Positions 16,975 through 25,523 of a DNA stretch of 64,000 bases are shown in pieces. The DNA is from Bacteroidota bacterium (lineage in GTDB: Bacteria > Bacteroidota > Bacteroidia > Flavobacteriales > Flavobacteriaceae). The notes beneath the pieces were generated by a model. It did no database searches and was not told the DNA's origin. It saw nothing but the letters and a program-made list of their open reading frames with translations. Every line of letters starts with the position of its first letter. Position 1 is the stretch's first letter. Location: positions 248,001 through 312,000 of the forward strand of contig JAEWHE010000014.1 in assembly GCA_023387965.1 (NCBI GenBank), written 5' to 3'. Position numbers and translations under genes: made by a program.

Positions 16975-19900
16975 GTGAAAAAACTTTTCATCATTGCATC
17001 TTTATTGCTGGTTTCGGCAATATTTGCACAAAATTCGGAGCAAAAAGTTTGGAACTTACTTCTTTCAAACAAAAGAATAGAAGCCCGGAAATTATTCGAC
17101 AAAGATTTAAAAAAATCAAGTAAGCAAAACATTGATTATCTCATTCTCGATGCCATTTTAGACATGGAAAATGGTAAAATTGTTTTCGATGAGAGCTTTG
17201 CAAAAGATTTTGCAAGTTTCCCCGAAAGTTATCAATATATCCCAGCTTTGCTGCATAAAAATTTACTACTTGGCGATATAGAAGAAACCGGTTTTGATAA
17301 TTTTGTTTATAAAAAAATTGACGCTCTCTATAATTCTCCATATACCTCGAAAAGTCGTGCAGTTGTTTACCAAAAGGGTATTGCAGAAAGACAAAAACGA
17401 AATACAGAAGAATTTAAAAAAGCGCTTTCAAAATTAAACGCTTTGAATGATTGGCAGTTTTGTGGCGTTTTCGAAAACCTTAACGATAGCGGAATTGACA
17501 CTGAATATGAGCCTGAACTTTATGCAATGAATGATAAATTATTCGATGCAAATAGTAATGGAAAAGTAGGTTGGTACAATCCAAAGATCAAACATTCTGA
17601 AGCGTACCACATGTTTTTAAACGAAGCAGAATATGGTGCAGGAATTGTTTACTCTCAAACATTTATTGACAATCCTTCTGAAAGAAATGTATTTTTAAAT
17701 TTTGGAGCAAATTCGTCTATCAAACTTTTTTTAAACGATACTGAGATTTACTCAAACAGCAAAGTGCAACGTACAGATATTGATGCTTACAAGCTCAAAA
17801 TAACGCTACCTGTTGGAACAAACAGGTTACTGGTAAAATCTTCTATAGCAAGTGGGAGTGACTATTTTTCTATGATAATTACTGACGAAAATGGTAATTC
17901 AATTCCTGATTTGGTATATAATGATAAGTATCAAAACTATAAAAAATCTAAAATAGAAGAAATCAATCCTGTAGAAGTTGCGCCAGATTATGAAGATTAT
18001 TTTATAAAAAAAGTTCAAAAAAATCCTGATAATTTCCTGAATCAGTGGCTTTTGTTTCAAACTTACATGCACAATAAGAAATTCGATCTCGCTATCGACG
18101 TGATTGATGATTTAGATAAAAAATATCCTGCTTCATCCCTGCTGAAAACCTGTTTGGCAAACTATTATGCATTTAAAAACGAGGCACAACAGGCTTCGGA
18201 AATTCTTAAAAACATAGAACTCAATGATCCGGATTACTACTTAAATATTTTCATGAAACTTGAAGATAAAGATTGGCTTTATTCTGCTGAAATTTCTGAA
18301 CTTGAAAAAATAAAACAAAAAGCGGCTTCAATACAATATCCTCTTTACGGTTACACTATCGATTTTCTAATTGCTGCAAAAAAAGGAAATCAAACCGCTA
18401 TGATGGAAGTTTTGGATAAAATAATTGAAAATTCGAACAATAGCGAAGTTTACATTGCTACGTTCGCTGGATTGTATGATTCTATAGGAAACGATCGAGC
18501 AAAAACGCTTTCGTTGCTGGAAGAAGTAAGCAAAAATTACGATAGTTTTCAAGTTATTCAGCAACTTGCACGATATTATAGAAACGAAAACAAGAGGGAA
18601 GATTTGTATAAAATTTACAAAACACGTACCGATTTGTATCCTTATTTAATATCGATGAGAAATGATTATGTCGAGTTGCTAATTGAAGATAAAAAATACA
18701 ACGAAGCCTTATCTCAAATTGACATTTCGCTTAGTCAATTTCCATTTTCTTTTACACAAATGCAGAAAAAAGGATTGGTTTACAATTTAATGAACGATGA
18801 GAAAAATGCCGAAAAATTTTATCGACAATCACTTTCTCACGACAGCGGAAATAGTAATTTACGAAAAACACTTTATAGTATTTTGAACATAGAAGACGAA
18901 TTGGAACTTGTAAAAACCAAGGATGTTTATAAAATAATTAAGCAACGTCGTAACTCAAAGTTAAAAGGGGATTATGGCGTTACAGTATTGCACGACGAAT
19001 ATTTAATTAACGTTTTGCCCGAAGGCGGAAGAAAATCAAAAGTAACTTTAGTGTACGAAGTCACCGCCGAAAACGGAATCGATGAACTTAAAGAATATAG
19101 CTTAAATTCATATAGAAACACCATCTTAAAGGCAGAAATTGTAAAGCCAGATGGTTCAATTGTTCCAGCAGAAAGAGGAGGGCAAACGCTTGTTTTTCCT
19201 AATTTAGCAATTGGCGATGTGGTTTACATTGATTTCGAAAGTTTTGATACATCTACTGGAAGATTTTACAAAGATTTCGTTGTAAGTAATGTTTTTAACG
19301 GAATTTATCCTTTTGAAGAATCCATTTTCGGGATTGTTTATCCTAATGAAATAAAATTTAATTCGAGAGTTTCAAACGGCGAAATTGCATCTACTACAAC
19401 AAAACTTACCAAAAATAAAAGCTACACAAGTTGGAAAAAAAATAAAACGCAAGCCATGCCGTTGATGGAAAAATTTTCTCCAAATTATAATGATTTAACC
19501 AATATTGTTGAAGTAGGAACCATAGCTTCTTGGAAAGAAATTGCCAATTGGTATGCCGATTTAGTGAAGAAAAATTTGCACGAAGATAAAATTACCACAA
19601 ACACATTTAAACAGATTTTTCCGCAAGGAACCGAAGGAATTTCAGAAGAAGAAAAGGCAAAAAAAATCTACAAATACATTGAAGAAAGCATTACATACAG
19701 CTCGTTAGACTTTCGTCAAAGCGGTTACGTTCCACAGAAACCTTCTAAAACAATAATTACCAAATTAGGAGATTGTAAAGATGTTTCCACACTTTTTGTA
19801 GCGTTGGCAAATCAAGCCGGATTGAAATCAAATCTGGTTTTGGTACTCACAAATGACAACGGAACCAACACTAATCGATTACCAGGAATTATCTTTAATC

Positions 19901-20727
19901 ACTGTATTGTAAAAACCGAAATAAATGGAAAAGATTATTTCTTGGAACTCACAAACAAGTATCTCCCGTTTAAGGCAATGCCAAGTCCTTTGATAAATGC
20001 GAATGCTTTGGTAGTTTCTTTTGATAAAGCTGAAAACGAAAAAGCTACAATCATTTCGATTCCATCGACCAATGCACTAAAAAATAACTTTTCAACGATA
20101 ATGGTTGTTGACATTGAAGATAAAGGGAAAAGAATAAAATTACAGTCAAAATTATCTGGAAATTTAAAATCATATTACAATGAACTTTTTTCAAATTCTA
20201 TCACCGAAGAGGTTAGAAAAAAGGAACTAACATCTGACTTTAACCAACGACTTAAAGCTAACGTTGTAGTAAATTCGGCAAAACTTTCCGAAAATGATTT
20301 CTTTGGAAACGAAATATCTTTTGACAGCGATATTTCAATTTCCGAAAGATTACAATCAGTTGGGAGCCTTAAAATTGCGTCGTTGCCTTTCTTTGAAAAT
20401 ATCTACACAAGAAACATCGTTGACAAAGAAACCCGAAATTATGATATCGTTTACTCTCAATACGAAGATTCTAATAATTACAACTCGGAGATAATTTTAA
20501 ATATTCCCGAAGGGCAAAAATTTTCTGAAATTCCAGAAACTACAAGTCGTCAATACAAAGACCACAAATACGAAATTTTATTTGAATTGGTTAAACCAAA
20601 TTCTTTGAGAATCAAAAGAAAAGCGTCTATTCCTTGGGTGAATGTAACCAAAGAAGAATACCCGGAATTTAAAAAATATGTTGATGATATTATTGAAATT
20701 GAAGCCCAGATTGTTGGGTTTAAATAA
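16975..20727 (+). CDS. DUF3857/transglutaminase-like exported protein
   Basis: 1250 residues with GTG start and a clear signal peptide (KKLFIIASLLLVSAIFAQ). Order: an N-terminal all-helical/TPR region with a PA14- or jelly-roll-like beta part (about 200-290), more TPR helices (to about 640), DUF3857 (about 670-830), then a transglutaminase-like core with Cys934 (KLGDCKDVSTLF) and His976 (FNHCIV). The expected third residue, usually Asp in YLDLT, is Glu991 (FLELTNKYLPF). Probably periplasmic or outer-membrane associated; such proteins are common in Flavobacteriaceae, with unknown substrate. The C-terminus lacks a T9SS signal. A bidirectional terminator follows. Confidence 0.85.
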   Translation: MKKLFIIASLLLVSAIFAQNSEQKVWNLLLSNKRIEARKLFDKDLKKSSKQNIDYLILDAILDMENGKIVFDESFAKDFASFPESYQYIPALLHKNLLLGDIEETGFDNFVYKKIDALYNSPYTSKSRAVVYQKGIAERQKRNTEEFKKALSKLNALNDWQFCGVFENLNDSGIDTEYEPELYAMNDKLFDANSNGKVGWYNPKIKHSEAYHMFLNEAEYGAGIVYSQTFIDNPSERNVFLNFGANSSIKLFLNDTEIYSNSKVQRTDIDAYKLKITLPVGTNRLLVKSSIASGSDYFSMIITDENGNSIPDLVYNDKYQNYKKSKIEEINPVEVAPDYEDYFIKKVQKNPDNFLNQWLLFQTYMHNKKFDLAIDVIDDLDKKYPASSLLKTCLANYYAFKNEAQQASEILKNIELNDPDYYLNIFMKLEDKDWLYSAEISELEKIKQKAASIQYPLYGYTIDFLIAAKKGNQTAMMEVLDKIIENSNNSEVYIATFAGLYDSIGNDRAKTLSLLEEVSKNYDSFQVIQQLARYYRNENKREDLYKIYKTRTDLYPYLISMRNDYVELLIEDKKYNEALSQIDISLSQFPFSFTQMQKKGLVYNLMNDEKNAEKFYRQSLSHDSGNSNLRKTLYSILNIEDELELVKTKDVYKIIKQRRNSKLKGDYGVTVLHDEYLINVLPEGGRKSKVTLVYEVTAENGIDELKEYSLNSYRNTILKAEIVKPDGSIVPAERGGQTLVFPNLAIGDVVYIDFESFDTSTGRFYKDFVVSNVFNGIYPFEESIFGIVYPNEIKFNSRVSNGEIASTTTKLTKNKSYTSWKKNKTQAMPLMEKFSPNYNDLTNIVEVGTIASWKEIANWYADLVKKNLHEDKITTNTFKQIFPQGTEGISEEEKAKKIYKYIEESITYSSLDFRQSGYVPQKPSKTIITKLGDCKDVSTLFVALANQAGLKSNLVLVLTNDNGTNTNRLPGIIFNHCIVKTEINGKDYFLELTNKYLPFKAMPSPLINANALVVSFDKAENEKATIISIPSTNALKNNFSTIMVVDIEDKGKRIKLQSKLSGNLKSYYNELFSNSITEEVRKKELTSDFNQRLKANVVVNSAKLSENDFFGNEISFDSDISISERLQSVGSLKIASLPFFENIYTRNIVDKETRNYDIVYSQYEDSNNYNSEIILNIPEGQKFSEIPETTSRQYKDHKYEILFELVKPNSLRIKRKASIPWVNVTKEEYPEFKKYVDDIIEIEAQIVGFK

Positions 20728-20731
20728 AACT

Positions 20732-20760
20732 AAAAGTCCTGCCAAAACAGGACTTTTTTA
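20732..20760. terminator. Bidirectional terminator between convergent genes
   Basis: Stem AAGTCCTG / CAGGACTT, six-base loop, with A-run on the left and T-run on the right, so it can stop both the DUF3857 gene and the XRE-Fic gene whose stop codon overlaps it. Confidence 0.85.
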
Positions 20761-21804
20761 TTGACCAATAATAGACAAATACCGCTCCAAACTTTCTTTT
20801 TCATTTTGAGCAATGAAAATTAAAAAATCCTCTTTATCGAAAGAAGTCTGTGCTTTTTCTAAAGTTTGGTAATACTTCATACGAGAATCGTAATCTCCTT
20901 TGATATTTGCAATTACGTAACCGTGCGAAAGCAAAATCAAATTCATGACTAACCGAGAAGTTCTTCCGTTTCCATCAATGAATGGATGAATCGTTACCAA
21001 ACGTTCGTGCATTTCCGCCGCTAAAACTACCGGATGCAGAATATTTTTGTTGTTTTCATACCAATAAAAATAATCTTCCATTTGTTTTGAAACCATAAAC
21101 GGCTGCGGAGGCATAAATGTACTCCCTTTAATCATCACCTGAACTTTTCGATATCTTCCGGCATCGTCTGGGTTGATTCCTCTTAAAATCAAATTATGAA
21201 TGGAAAGCACTTCACGTTCATTAATCGAAGAATTTTTTTCCATAAGATGTTTGATATATCCAATCGCTTCTTGGTGGTTTATCGCCTCGAGATGTTCACG
21301 CATACTTTTTCCGGAAACGGTTAAGCCTTCATTAATAACTAAATCAGTTTCCCGAAGCGTTAAAGTATTTCCCTCAATTCTATTGCTTTCAAAAGTATAT
21401 TCGAGTTCCAAAGCTTGTGCAATTCTATAGCTGTCATAAGTTCTAAATTTATTAAGTTCAGATTTTAGAATATCAATTTCATCTAAAACGCTCTGTAAAG
21501 AACTTGAATTTTTTCGTTTTTTAGATGCTTGATATTTAATTTGGTCTTCGGCAACTTGCATGGCTTTTAAAGCAAATTCATTGTCGCCAATTTCGTACAA
21601 AATTTTTTCTTTCAGCCAAATTATCATTAGTGTTTCGTAGTCAATTTCAAGAACTTTTGCAAAAATCTTAACTTGGTCTTTTGTTGGTTTTCGTACACCT
21701 GACTCAAATTTACTGATCAAAGCCTGGTCTATTCCGGTTAGCTGAGCGACTTCTCGAATTTTTAACTTTAAACTTTTTCGGGCATTCTTAAGTAAATTTT
21801 TCAT
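20758..21804 (-). CDS. XRE-HTH Fic family protein (probable AMPylase)
   Basis: An N-terminal XRE helix-turn-helix (about residues 1-65 from ATG 21804: IREVAQLTGIDQALISKFESG) is fused to a Fic domain. The Fic active site HPFIDGNGRTSRL is complete. SNRIEG, upstream of it, fits the inhibitory (S/T)xxxE(G/N) motif and makes this a self-inhibited class II Fic protein. Fic enzymes transfer AMP or other phosphate moieties onto Ser, Thr or Tyr of target proteins. Three in-frame ATGs exist (21837, 21822, 21804). The last is preferred because the first two lie inside a 30-bp near-palindrome that looks like an operator. Target unknown; no antitoxin gene is adjacent. Confidence 0.85.
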   Translation of the reverse strand: MKNLLKNARKSLKLKIREVAQLTGIDQALISKFESGVRKPTKDQVKIFAKVLEIDYETLMIIWLKEKILYEIGDNEFALKAMQVAEDQIKYQASKKRKNSSSLQSVLDEIDILKSELNKFRTYDSYRIAQALELEYTFESNRIEGNTLTLRETDLVINEGLTVSGKSMREHLEAINHQEAIGYIKHLMEKNSSINEREVLSIHNLILRGINPDDAGRYRKVQVMIKGSTFMPPQPFMVSKQMEDYFYWYENNKNILHPVVLAAEMHERLVTIHPFIDGNGRTSRLVMNLILLSHGYVIANIKGDYDSRMKYYQTLEKAQTSFDKEDFLIFIAQNEKESLERYLSIIGQ

Positions 21805-21806
21805 CT

Positions 21807-21836
21807 TGATTAATATTGTCATGACAAATTTAGTCA
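21807..21836. promoter_or_regulatory. Palindromic operator candidate of the XRE-Fic gene
   Basis: A 30-bp inverted repeat with 12 of 15 matching positions and a perfect 12-bp core (TTGTCATGACAA), ending three bases before ATG 21804. It is well placed for autoregulation by the protein's own XRE domain. Confidence 0.55.
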
Positions 21837-21847
21837 TTTTTTTTTCT

Positions 21848-21877
21848 AAAAAAAATCATTTTTTAAAATGATTTTTT
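21848..21877 (-). terminator. smpB terminator overlapping the stop codon
   Basis: AAATCATTTT / AAAATGATTT with a two-base loop. The left half includes the last codons and TAA of smpB (minus strand), and a T-run follows on that strand. Confidence 0.7.
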
Positions 21878-22315
21878 GATCCTGTCCAAATCTCGCTTTG
21901 TGTCAGCGGTTTTAAGGGATTCGCGTTTGTCATAAGTTTTTTTACCTCTTGCTAAAGCAATTTCTAGTTTTGCCAATCCTTTTTCGTTCGTGAAAAGTTT
22001 TGTAGGGACGATTGTTAATCCTTTCGCCTGAACGTTTTTGGCTAGATTTTTCAGTTCTCTTTTGTTAAGTAAAAGTTTACGTTCGCTACGAGATTTATGG
22101 TTAAATTGATTGCCAAAAGCATATTCTTCGATATATGTATTTATGGCAAATAATTCACCATTGTTGAACTCGCAAAAACTTTCGGTAATGTTAGCTTTTC
22201 CAAGTCTTATCGATTTTATTTCGGTCCCGGTCAATACAATTCCGGCGGTATATTTTTCAATAAACTCGTAATCAAATCTAGCGCGTTTGTTTTGTATGTT
22301 AACAGTTTTTTGCAT
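21863..22315 (-). CDS. smpB: SsrA-binding protein SmpB
   Basis: Binds tmRNA and brings it to stalled ribosomes for trans-translation. 150 residues. NKRARFDYEFIEKYTAGIVL, GTEIKSIRLGKANI, YIEEYAFGNQFNH, KRELKNLAKNVQAKGLTIVP and the basic tail KKTYDKRESLKTADTKRD, which folds into the decoding centre, are all present. ATG 22315 gives the family N-terminus; a longer frame to 22360 would cross the TACCTTTG promoter. No ssrA gene was recognised in this window. Confidence 0.95.
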   Translation of the reverse strand: MQKTVNIQNKRARFDYEFIEKYTAGIVLTGTEIKSIRLGKANITESFCEFNNGELFAINTYIEEYAFGNQFNHKSRSERKLLLNKRELKNLAKNVQAKGLTIVPTKLFTNEKGLAKLEIALARGKKTYDKRESLKTADTKRDLDRIKKSF

Positions 22316-22322
22316 AGGAAAA

Positions 22323-22353
22323 CAAAGGTAATAACATTTCCACGATTGAACAA
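22323..22353 (-). promoter_or_regulatory. smpB promoter
   Basis: On the minus strand TTG (22353-22351), a 20-base spacer and TACCTTTG (22330-22323), seven bases before the ATG. Both spacing and sequence fit the Bacteroidetes consensus. Confidence 0.6.
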
Positions 22354-22466
22354 TTTGCATTTAAAATTTCTGCGTCCAAAAAGATATAAATTTTCTCACG
22401 TCTGTAAAATAATCTTCTTAGAAAAAGGATGCACATTTTATTTATTTTTACAGAAATCTTAAATCG

Positions 22467-22474
22467 TATCTTTG
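22467..22474 (+). promoter_or_regulatory. -7 element of the VF530 gene
   Basis: TATCTTTG, four bases before the ATG at 22479. The predicted transcript start falls on or next to the start codon. Confidence 0.55.
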
Positions 22475-22478
22475 CAAA

Positions 22479-22703
22479 ATGACAAATATTCAACAAAATA
22501 ATCCTTTACATGGCATCACATTGCAAAAAATGTTGGAAGATTTAGTAGCTTATTACCAGTTTGACACTTTAGCCGAATTAATTTCAATCAACTGTTTCAG
22601 AGAAAATCCAAGTATTGCTTCAAGTTTAAAATTTCTTCGGAAGACACCTTGGGCTAGAAAAAAAGTGGAAGAACTTTACTTAAAAACCCTTCCACATTTA
22701 TAA
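22479..22703 (+). CDS. VF530/DUF2132 family DNA-binding protein
   Basis: 74-residue protein covering the whole VF530 family: NPLHGITLQKMLEDLV, then INCFRENPSIASSLKFLRKT and PWARKKVEELYL. The family fold resembles small DNA-binding domains, but no cellular role is established. It is divergent from smpB, with a strong -7 element directly before the ATG. Confidence 0.85.
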   Translation: MTNIQQNNPLHGITLQKMLEDLVAYYQFDTLAELISINCFRENPSIASSLKFLRKTPWARKKVEELYLKTLPHL

Positions 22704-22718
22704 AATTTAACATCAAAA

Positions 22719-24275
22719 CTAACCTTCGGCTATGCCTTTCCACTTTTTTATTTGATGTGATAATGCCAAAATAAAAAGTCCCACAACTAGTAAGTTTAAC
22801 CAAGCCATGGTTTCAAAATGGCGTTCCATAAATTCAACAGCCGGCGATATTTTTCTGTCAATTCCTATTTCATAATCATAATATCCGGTTGATTCTTTCA
22901 CAATTCTATCCACATAAAAATAAATGATTGGGATAATTCCTGGCAACGTCCAAAGCGTAATATTTAAAGTAATTCCCGAAATTTCCTTTGCCCTTTTACC
23001 GTTTACTATCGAGAAGAAATAAATCGATAGAGCCGTAATAATAAAGATTGCCGAAATAAAATAAAAATGTTCTGTCGATGAAATTGCCGTGAAAATTCCA
23101 ATAACCATATTGGTAACTCCCATAACAATCAAAGCAATTAGCCAGTTTTTCCCAGAAGTAACCCTGAAGCTAAACAAAGCCAAAGATAAAAACATTGCAA
23201 AATATCCGATAAACAAACAAAAATCCAGATCTAAACTCGGCCTGTCCCAAGCCCGAACTACTTTTGAATAATTGTTAAGAATTGGTTCGAAAGGCACATA
23301 ATATTTTGATTCTATTTGCTCATAACCGTCCACCACAATCAATCTTTCAGATGTGGTATCGATCGCAATTTGGCTAACTGTTGTTTCTGTTCCGTCGCGC
23401 TCTACAGCTTGAACCTCTGGAACAGTATCATCTCCATACAAATAGGCATTTTCAAAATGATTAGGATTTCTGAAACGTTTTTTGCCTACAATACTATATT
23501 TGGTAAAATCTGGAGCGTTGTAAGTCAAATCCAGCCATTTTTTTGCATTAATATTTGCTTTTAAGTTATGACCTTGAGCAATGTTTAAAAATTGATTCAT
23601 CAACTTTTCTACTTCGGCTTTTTGGTTATTTTTTAGCAAAAGTTTTACTTCGCGTTTAATCAAGCTGTCCTGCTTATGCGTGTAAATGTCAAACTTAACG
23701 GTTCCTTTGTTGAGCAAAGATTTTAACCTGAATTGTTTTCCGTCGAATAAAAAAGAATTTCTTCTAATTTCATATTGTTTTCCTTCTTTATAAAAATATT
23801 CGGTGTCCGAAATTTCATAAGGACCCTCTGCAAACAACGAAGCTTTGCTGATAATTTCACACCTTTCCACCAATTCTTCGTAAGAAAAATAACTTCTGGC
23901 TCTGTAATCTTTTCCAAATAAAAAAGTTACGGTGTAAGAAATTTGAAGCAAACAAACGACAAAAATAATCAACCATTCTTTAAAAACGCTTCTTGAAGTT
24001 TTGGGGTAAAAAGCTTTGAAACCATTATTTCGGGCATAATAAACCAGCCAAATAATGACGCCAAAAACCGAAACTAACACGCTGAAAAAAATGGTGGTTT
24101 CTTCGGAAATTGAATACACTTCGTTAACCGACTGAAAGTCGATCGCGCCTTGAGTGTACCCTGCAATAAAAAAAATAATATGAAAAATGATTGCCGCTAC
24201 ACAAGCTGGAATTACCTTAGTATTCCAGAGCAAAGGATATCGTAACAATAAGTGTTTTTGTATATTTTGAAACAT
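22719..24275 (-). CDS. Membrane protein partner of an ABC ATPase
   Basis: 518 residues. Three membrane helices near the N-terminus (about 18-45, 60-85, 98-120), a soluble domain of ~220 residues (120-340), then five more helices to the end. No family was recognised with certainty. The ABC ATPase gene ends upstream on the same strand with only 15 bases between, so this is most likely the transport or channel half of the system. The large domain between helices 3 and 4 and the absence of FtsX- or ABC-2-type motifs set it apart from common permeases. An exporter of lipid or a signalling role is possible. Confidence 0.65.
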   Translation of the reverse strand: MFQNIQKHLLLRYPLLWNTKVIPACVAAIIFHIIFFIAGYTQGAIDFQSVNEVYSISEETTIFFSVLVSVFGVIIWLVYYARNNGFKAFYPKTSRSVFKEWLIIFVVCLLQISYTVTFLFGKDYRARSYFSYEELVERCEIISKASLFAEGPYEISDTEYFYKEGKQYEIRRNSFLFDGKQFRLKSLLNKGTVKFDIYTHKQDSLIKREVKLLLKNNQKAEVEKLMNQFLNIAQGHNLKANINAKKWLDLTYNAPDFTKYSIVGKKRFRNPNHFENAYLYGDDTVPEVQAVERDGTETTVSQIAIDTTSERLIVVDGYEQIESKYYVPFEPILNNYSKVVRAWDRPSLDLDFCLFIGYFAMFLSLALFSFRVTSGKNWLIALIVMGVTNMVIGIFTAISSTEHFYFISAIFIITALSIYFFSIVNGKRAKEISGITLNITLWTLPGIIPIIYFYVDRIVKESTGYYDYEIGIDRKISPAVEFMERHFETMAWLNLLVVGLFILALSHQIKKWKGIAEG

Positions 24276-24290
24276 AATTTTTAAAATTTT

Positions 24291-25445
24291 TTATGATACG
24301 AAAAAACGTCTGGTAGAATGCGTGATGTCACGGAAATATTGTAACGGAATTCTTTTTTCGGTAATAATTTGAAGGAAATCAAAAACCGAAGTTCCTCCCG
24401 AAAATGTGGCAATGAACGTACCTCCGTTAAATTGTAAATTGACCAACTTTTCGCCTAAAACTTCGCTGAGTTGCATTTGCGAAAGCGAACTTTCTAATTC
24501 AATTACGAGTTGTACTTCTGGAACAATTTCTTCGGAAGAAGGCGTATTTCGTAAATTTTTCTGAACGCCGTTTTTAAGGAAAATAACCTGGTCCGAAGTT
24601 TTCTCTACTTCGTATAATTGCTGTGAACTTAACACAATTCCTATTGGTCTAAAAGGCGATTTCGCAATGGATCGAAAATCTTCTAATATGGTTTGTTGTG
24701 CCAAAATATCAAGGTTGGCCAAAGGTTCATCAATGAGCAGAACGTCTGGTTTTCTAAGCAACATTCGGGCTAATTCAAACCTCATTTTGTATCCCGAAGA
24801 AAGGTTTTTCCAAAGATGATTTTTAAATTTACGAAGTCCCAAACGTGAAATCACTAAGTTCACAATCAACTCATTTTCTTCCGGTTTGTAGCCGTAACTT
24901 GTGGCGGTAAATTGCAAATTTTCGAACATTGAACCATACCAAGTGGCGGTTCTTTGTGGAATATAAATCAATTTCGCACGAAGATCATACAAGTCTTTAT
25001 GCGGAATTTGAAAATCTAATTTTCCTGAAGTAGCATAAAGTTCGCCGCAAAGTAAACGCAGCAACGTGGTTTTCCCGTTTCCGTTTTCGCCCACAAGACC
25101 TAAAATTTCGCCTTGATTTAGTTGTAAATCAATTGGTCCAAGCGCAAAAGCACTGTGACCATAATTTTTTTTCACAGCCGAAGCCGTAATCAAAGTTTTT
25201 GGAGCAACGATTGGTTTGGTTTGAAGAAAATTTTTCAGATCGTTTAACGACTCAGAAAAATCTGTGTGTAAGTTGCTCAATTCTGTTTCTTGATCGATTT
25301 TATCAAGCAGAAAATTTGTCTTGTGGTAAAATGAAATATTTTCGGTATCGAGGGTTAAATCAATGATTCGCTTGGTGAGAAGCGTATAATCTTTAAAATC
25401 CAGATACGATTGAATCTCCTCAAAATGTTTTTCAAATTCAGCCAT
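24291..25445 (-). CDS. ABC transporter ATP-binding protein with flanking extensions
   Basis: 384 residues. A helical N-terminal extension of about 100 residues is followed by an ABC domain: Walker A GENGNGKTTLL, Q-loop PQRTATW, signature LSSGYKMRFELARML (variant LSSGY for LSGGQ), Walker B VLLIDEPLANLD, then SSQQLYEVE in place of the usual H-loop. A C-terminal tail of about 75 residues (QLVIELESSLSQMQ) resembles the regulatory tails of exporter ATPases. It is co-transcribed with the membrane gene 15 bases downstream. The cargo cannot be read. Confidence 0.85.
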   Translation of the reverse strand: MAEFEKHFEEIQSYLDFKDYTLLTKRIIDLTLDTENISFYHKTNFLLDKIDQETELSNLHTDFSESLNDLKNFLQTKPIVAPKTLITASAVKKNYGHSAFALGPIDLQLNQGEILGLVGENGNGKTTLLRLLCGELYATSGKLDFQIPHKDLYDLRAKLIYIPQRTATWYGSMFENLQFTATSYGYKPEENELIVNLVISRLGLRKFKNHLWKNLSSGYKMRFELARMLLRKPDVLLIDEPLANLDILAQQTILEDFRSIAKSPFRPIGIVLSSQQLYEVEKTSDQVIFLKNGVQKNLRNTPSSEEIVPEVQLVIELESSLSQMQLSEVLGEKLVNLQFNGGTFIATFSGGTSVFDFLQIITEKRIPLQYFRDITHSTRRFFVS

Positions 25446-25462
25446 ATATTGAAATGTTTTTC

Positions 25463-25470
25463 CAAATATA
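25463..25470 (-). promoter_or_regulatory. -7 element of the ABC operon
   Basis: TATATTTG on the minus strand, 17 bases upstream of the ATG at 25445. No TTG at the right distance was found. Confidence 0.4.
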
Positions 25471-25523
25471 ACTTCATTTTTAACAAAAAATTACTTAGTA
25501 ATAAAATTTTTATCAAAATAGTT

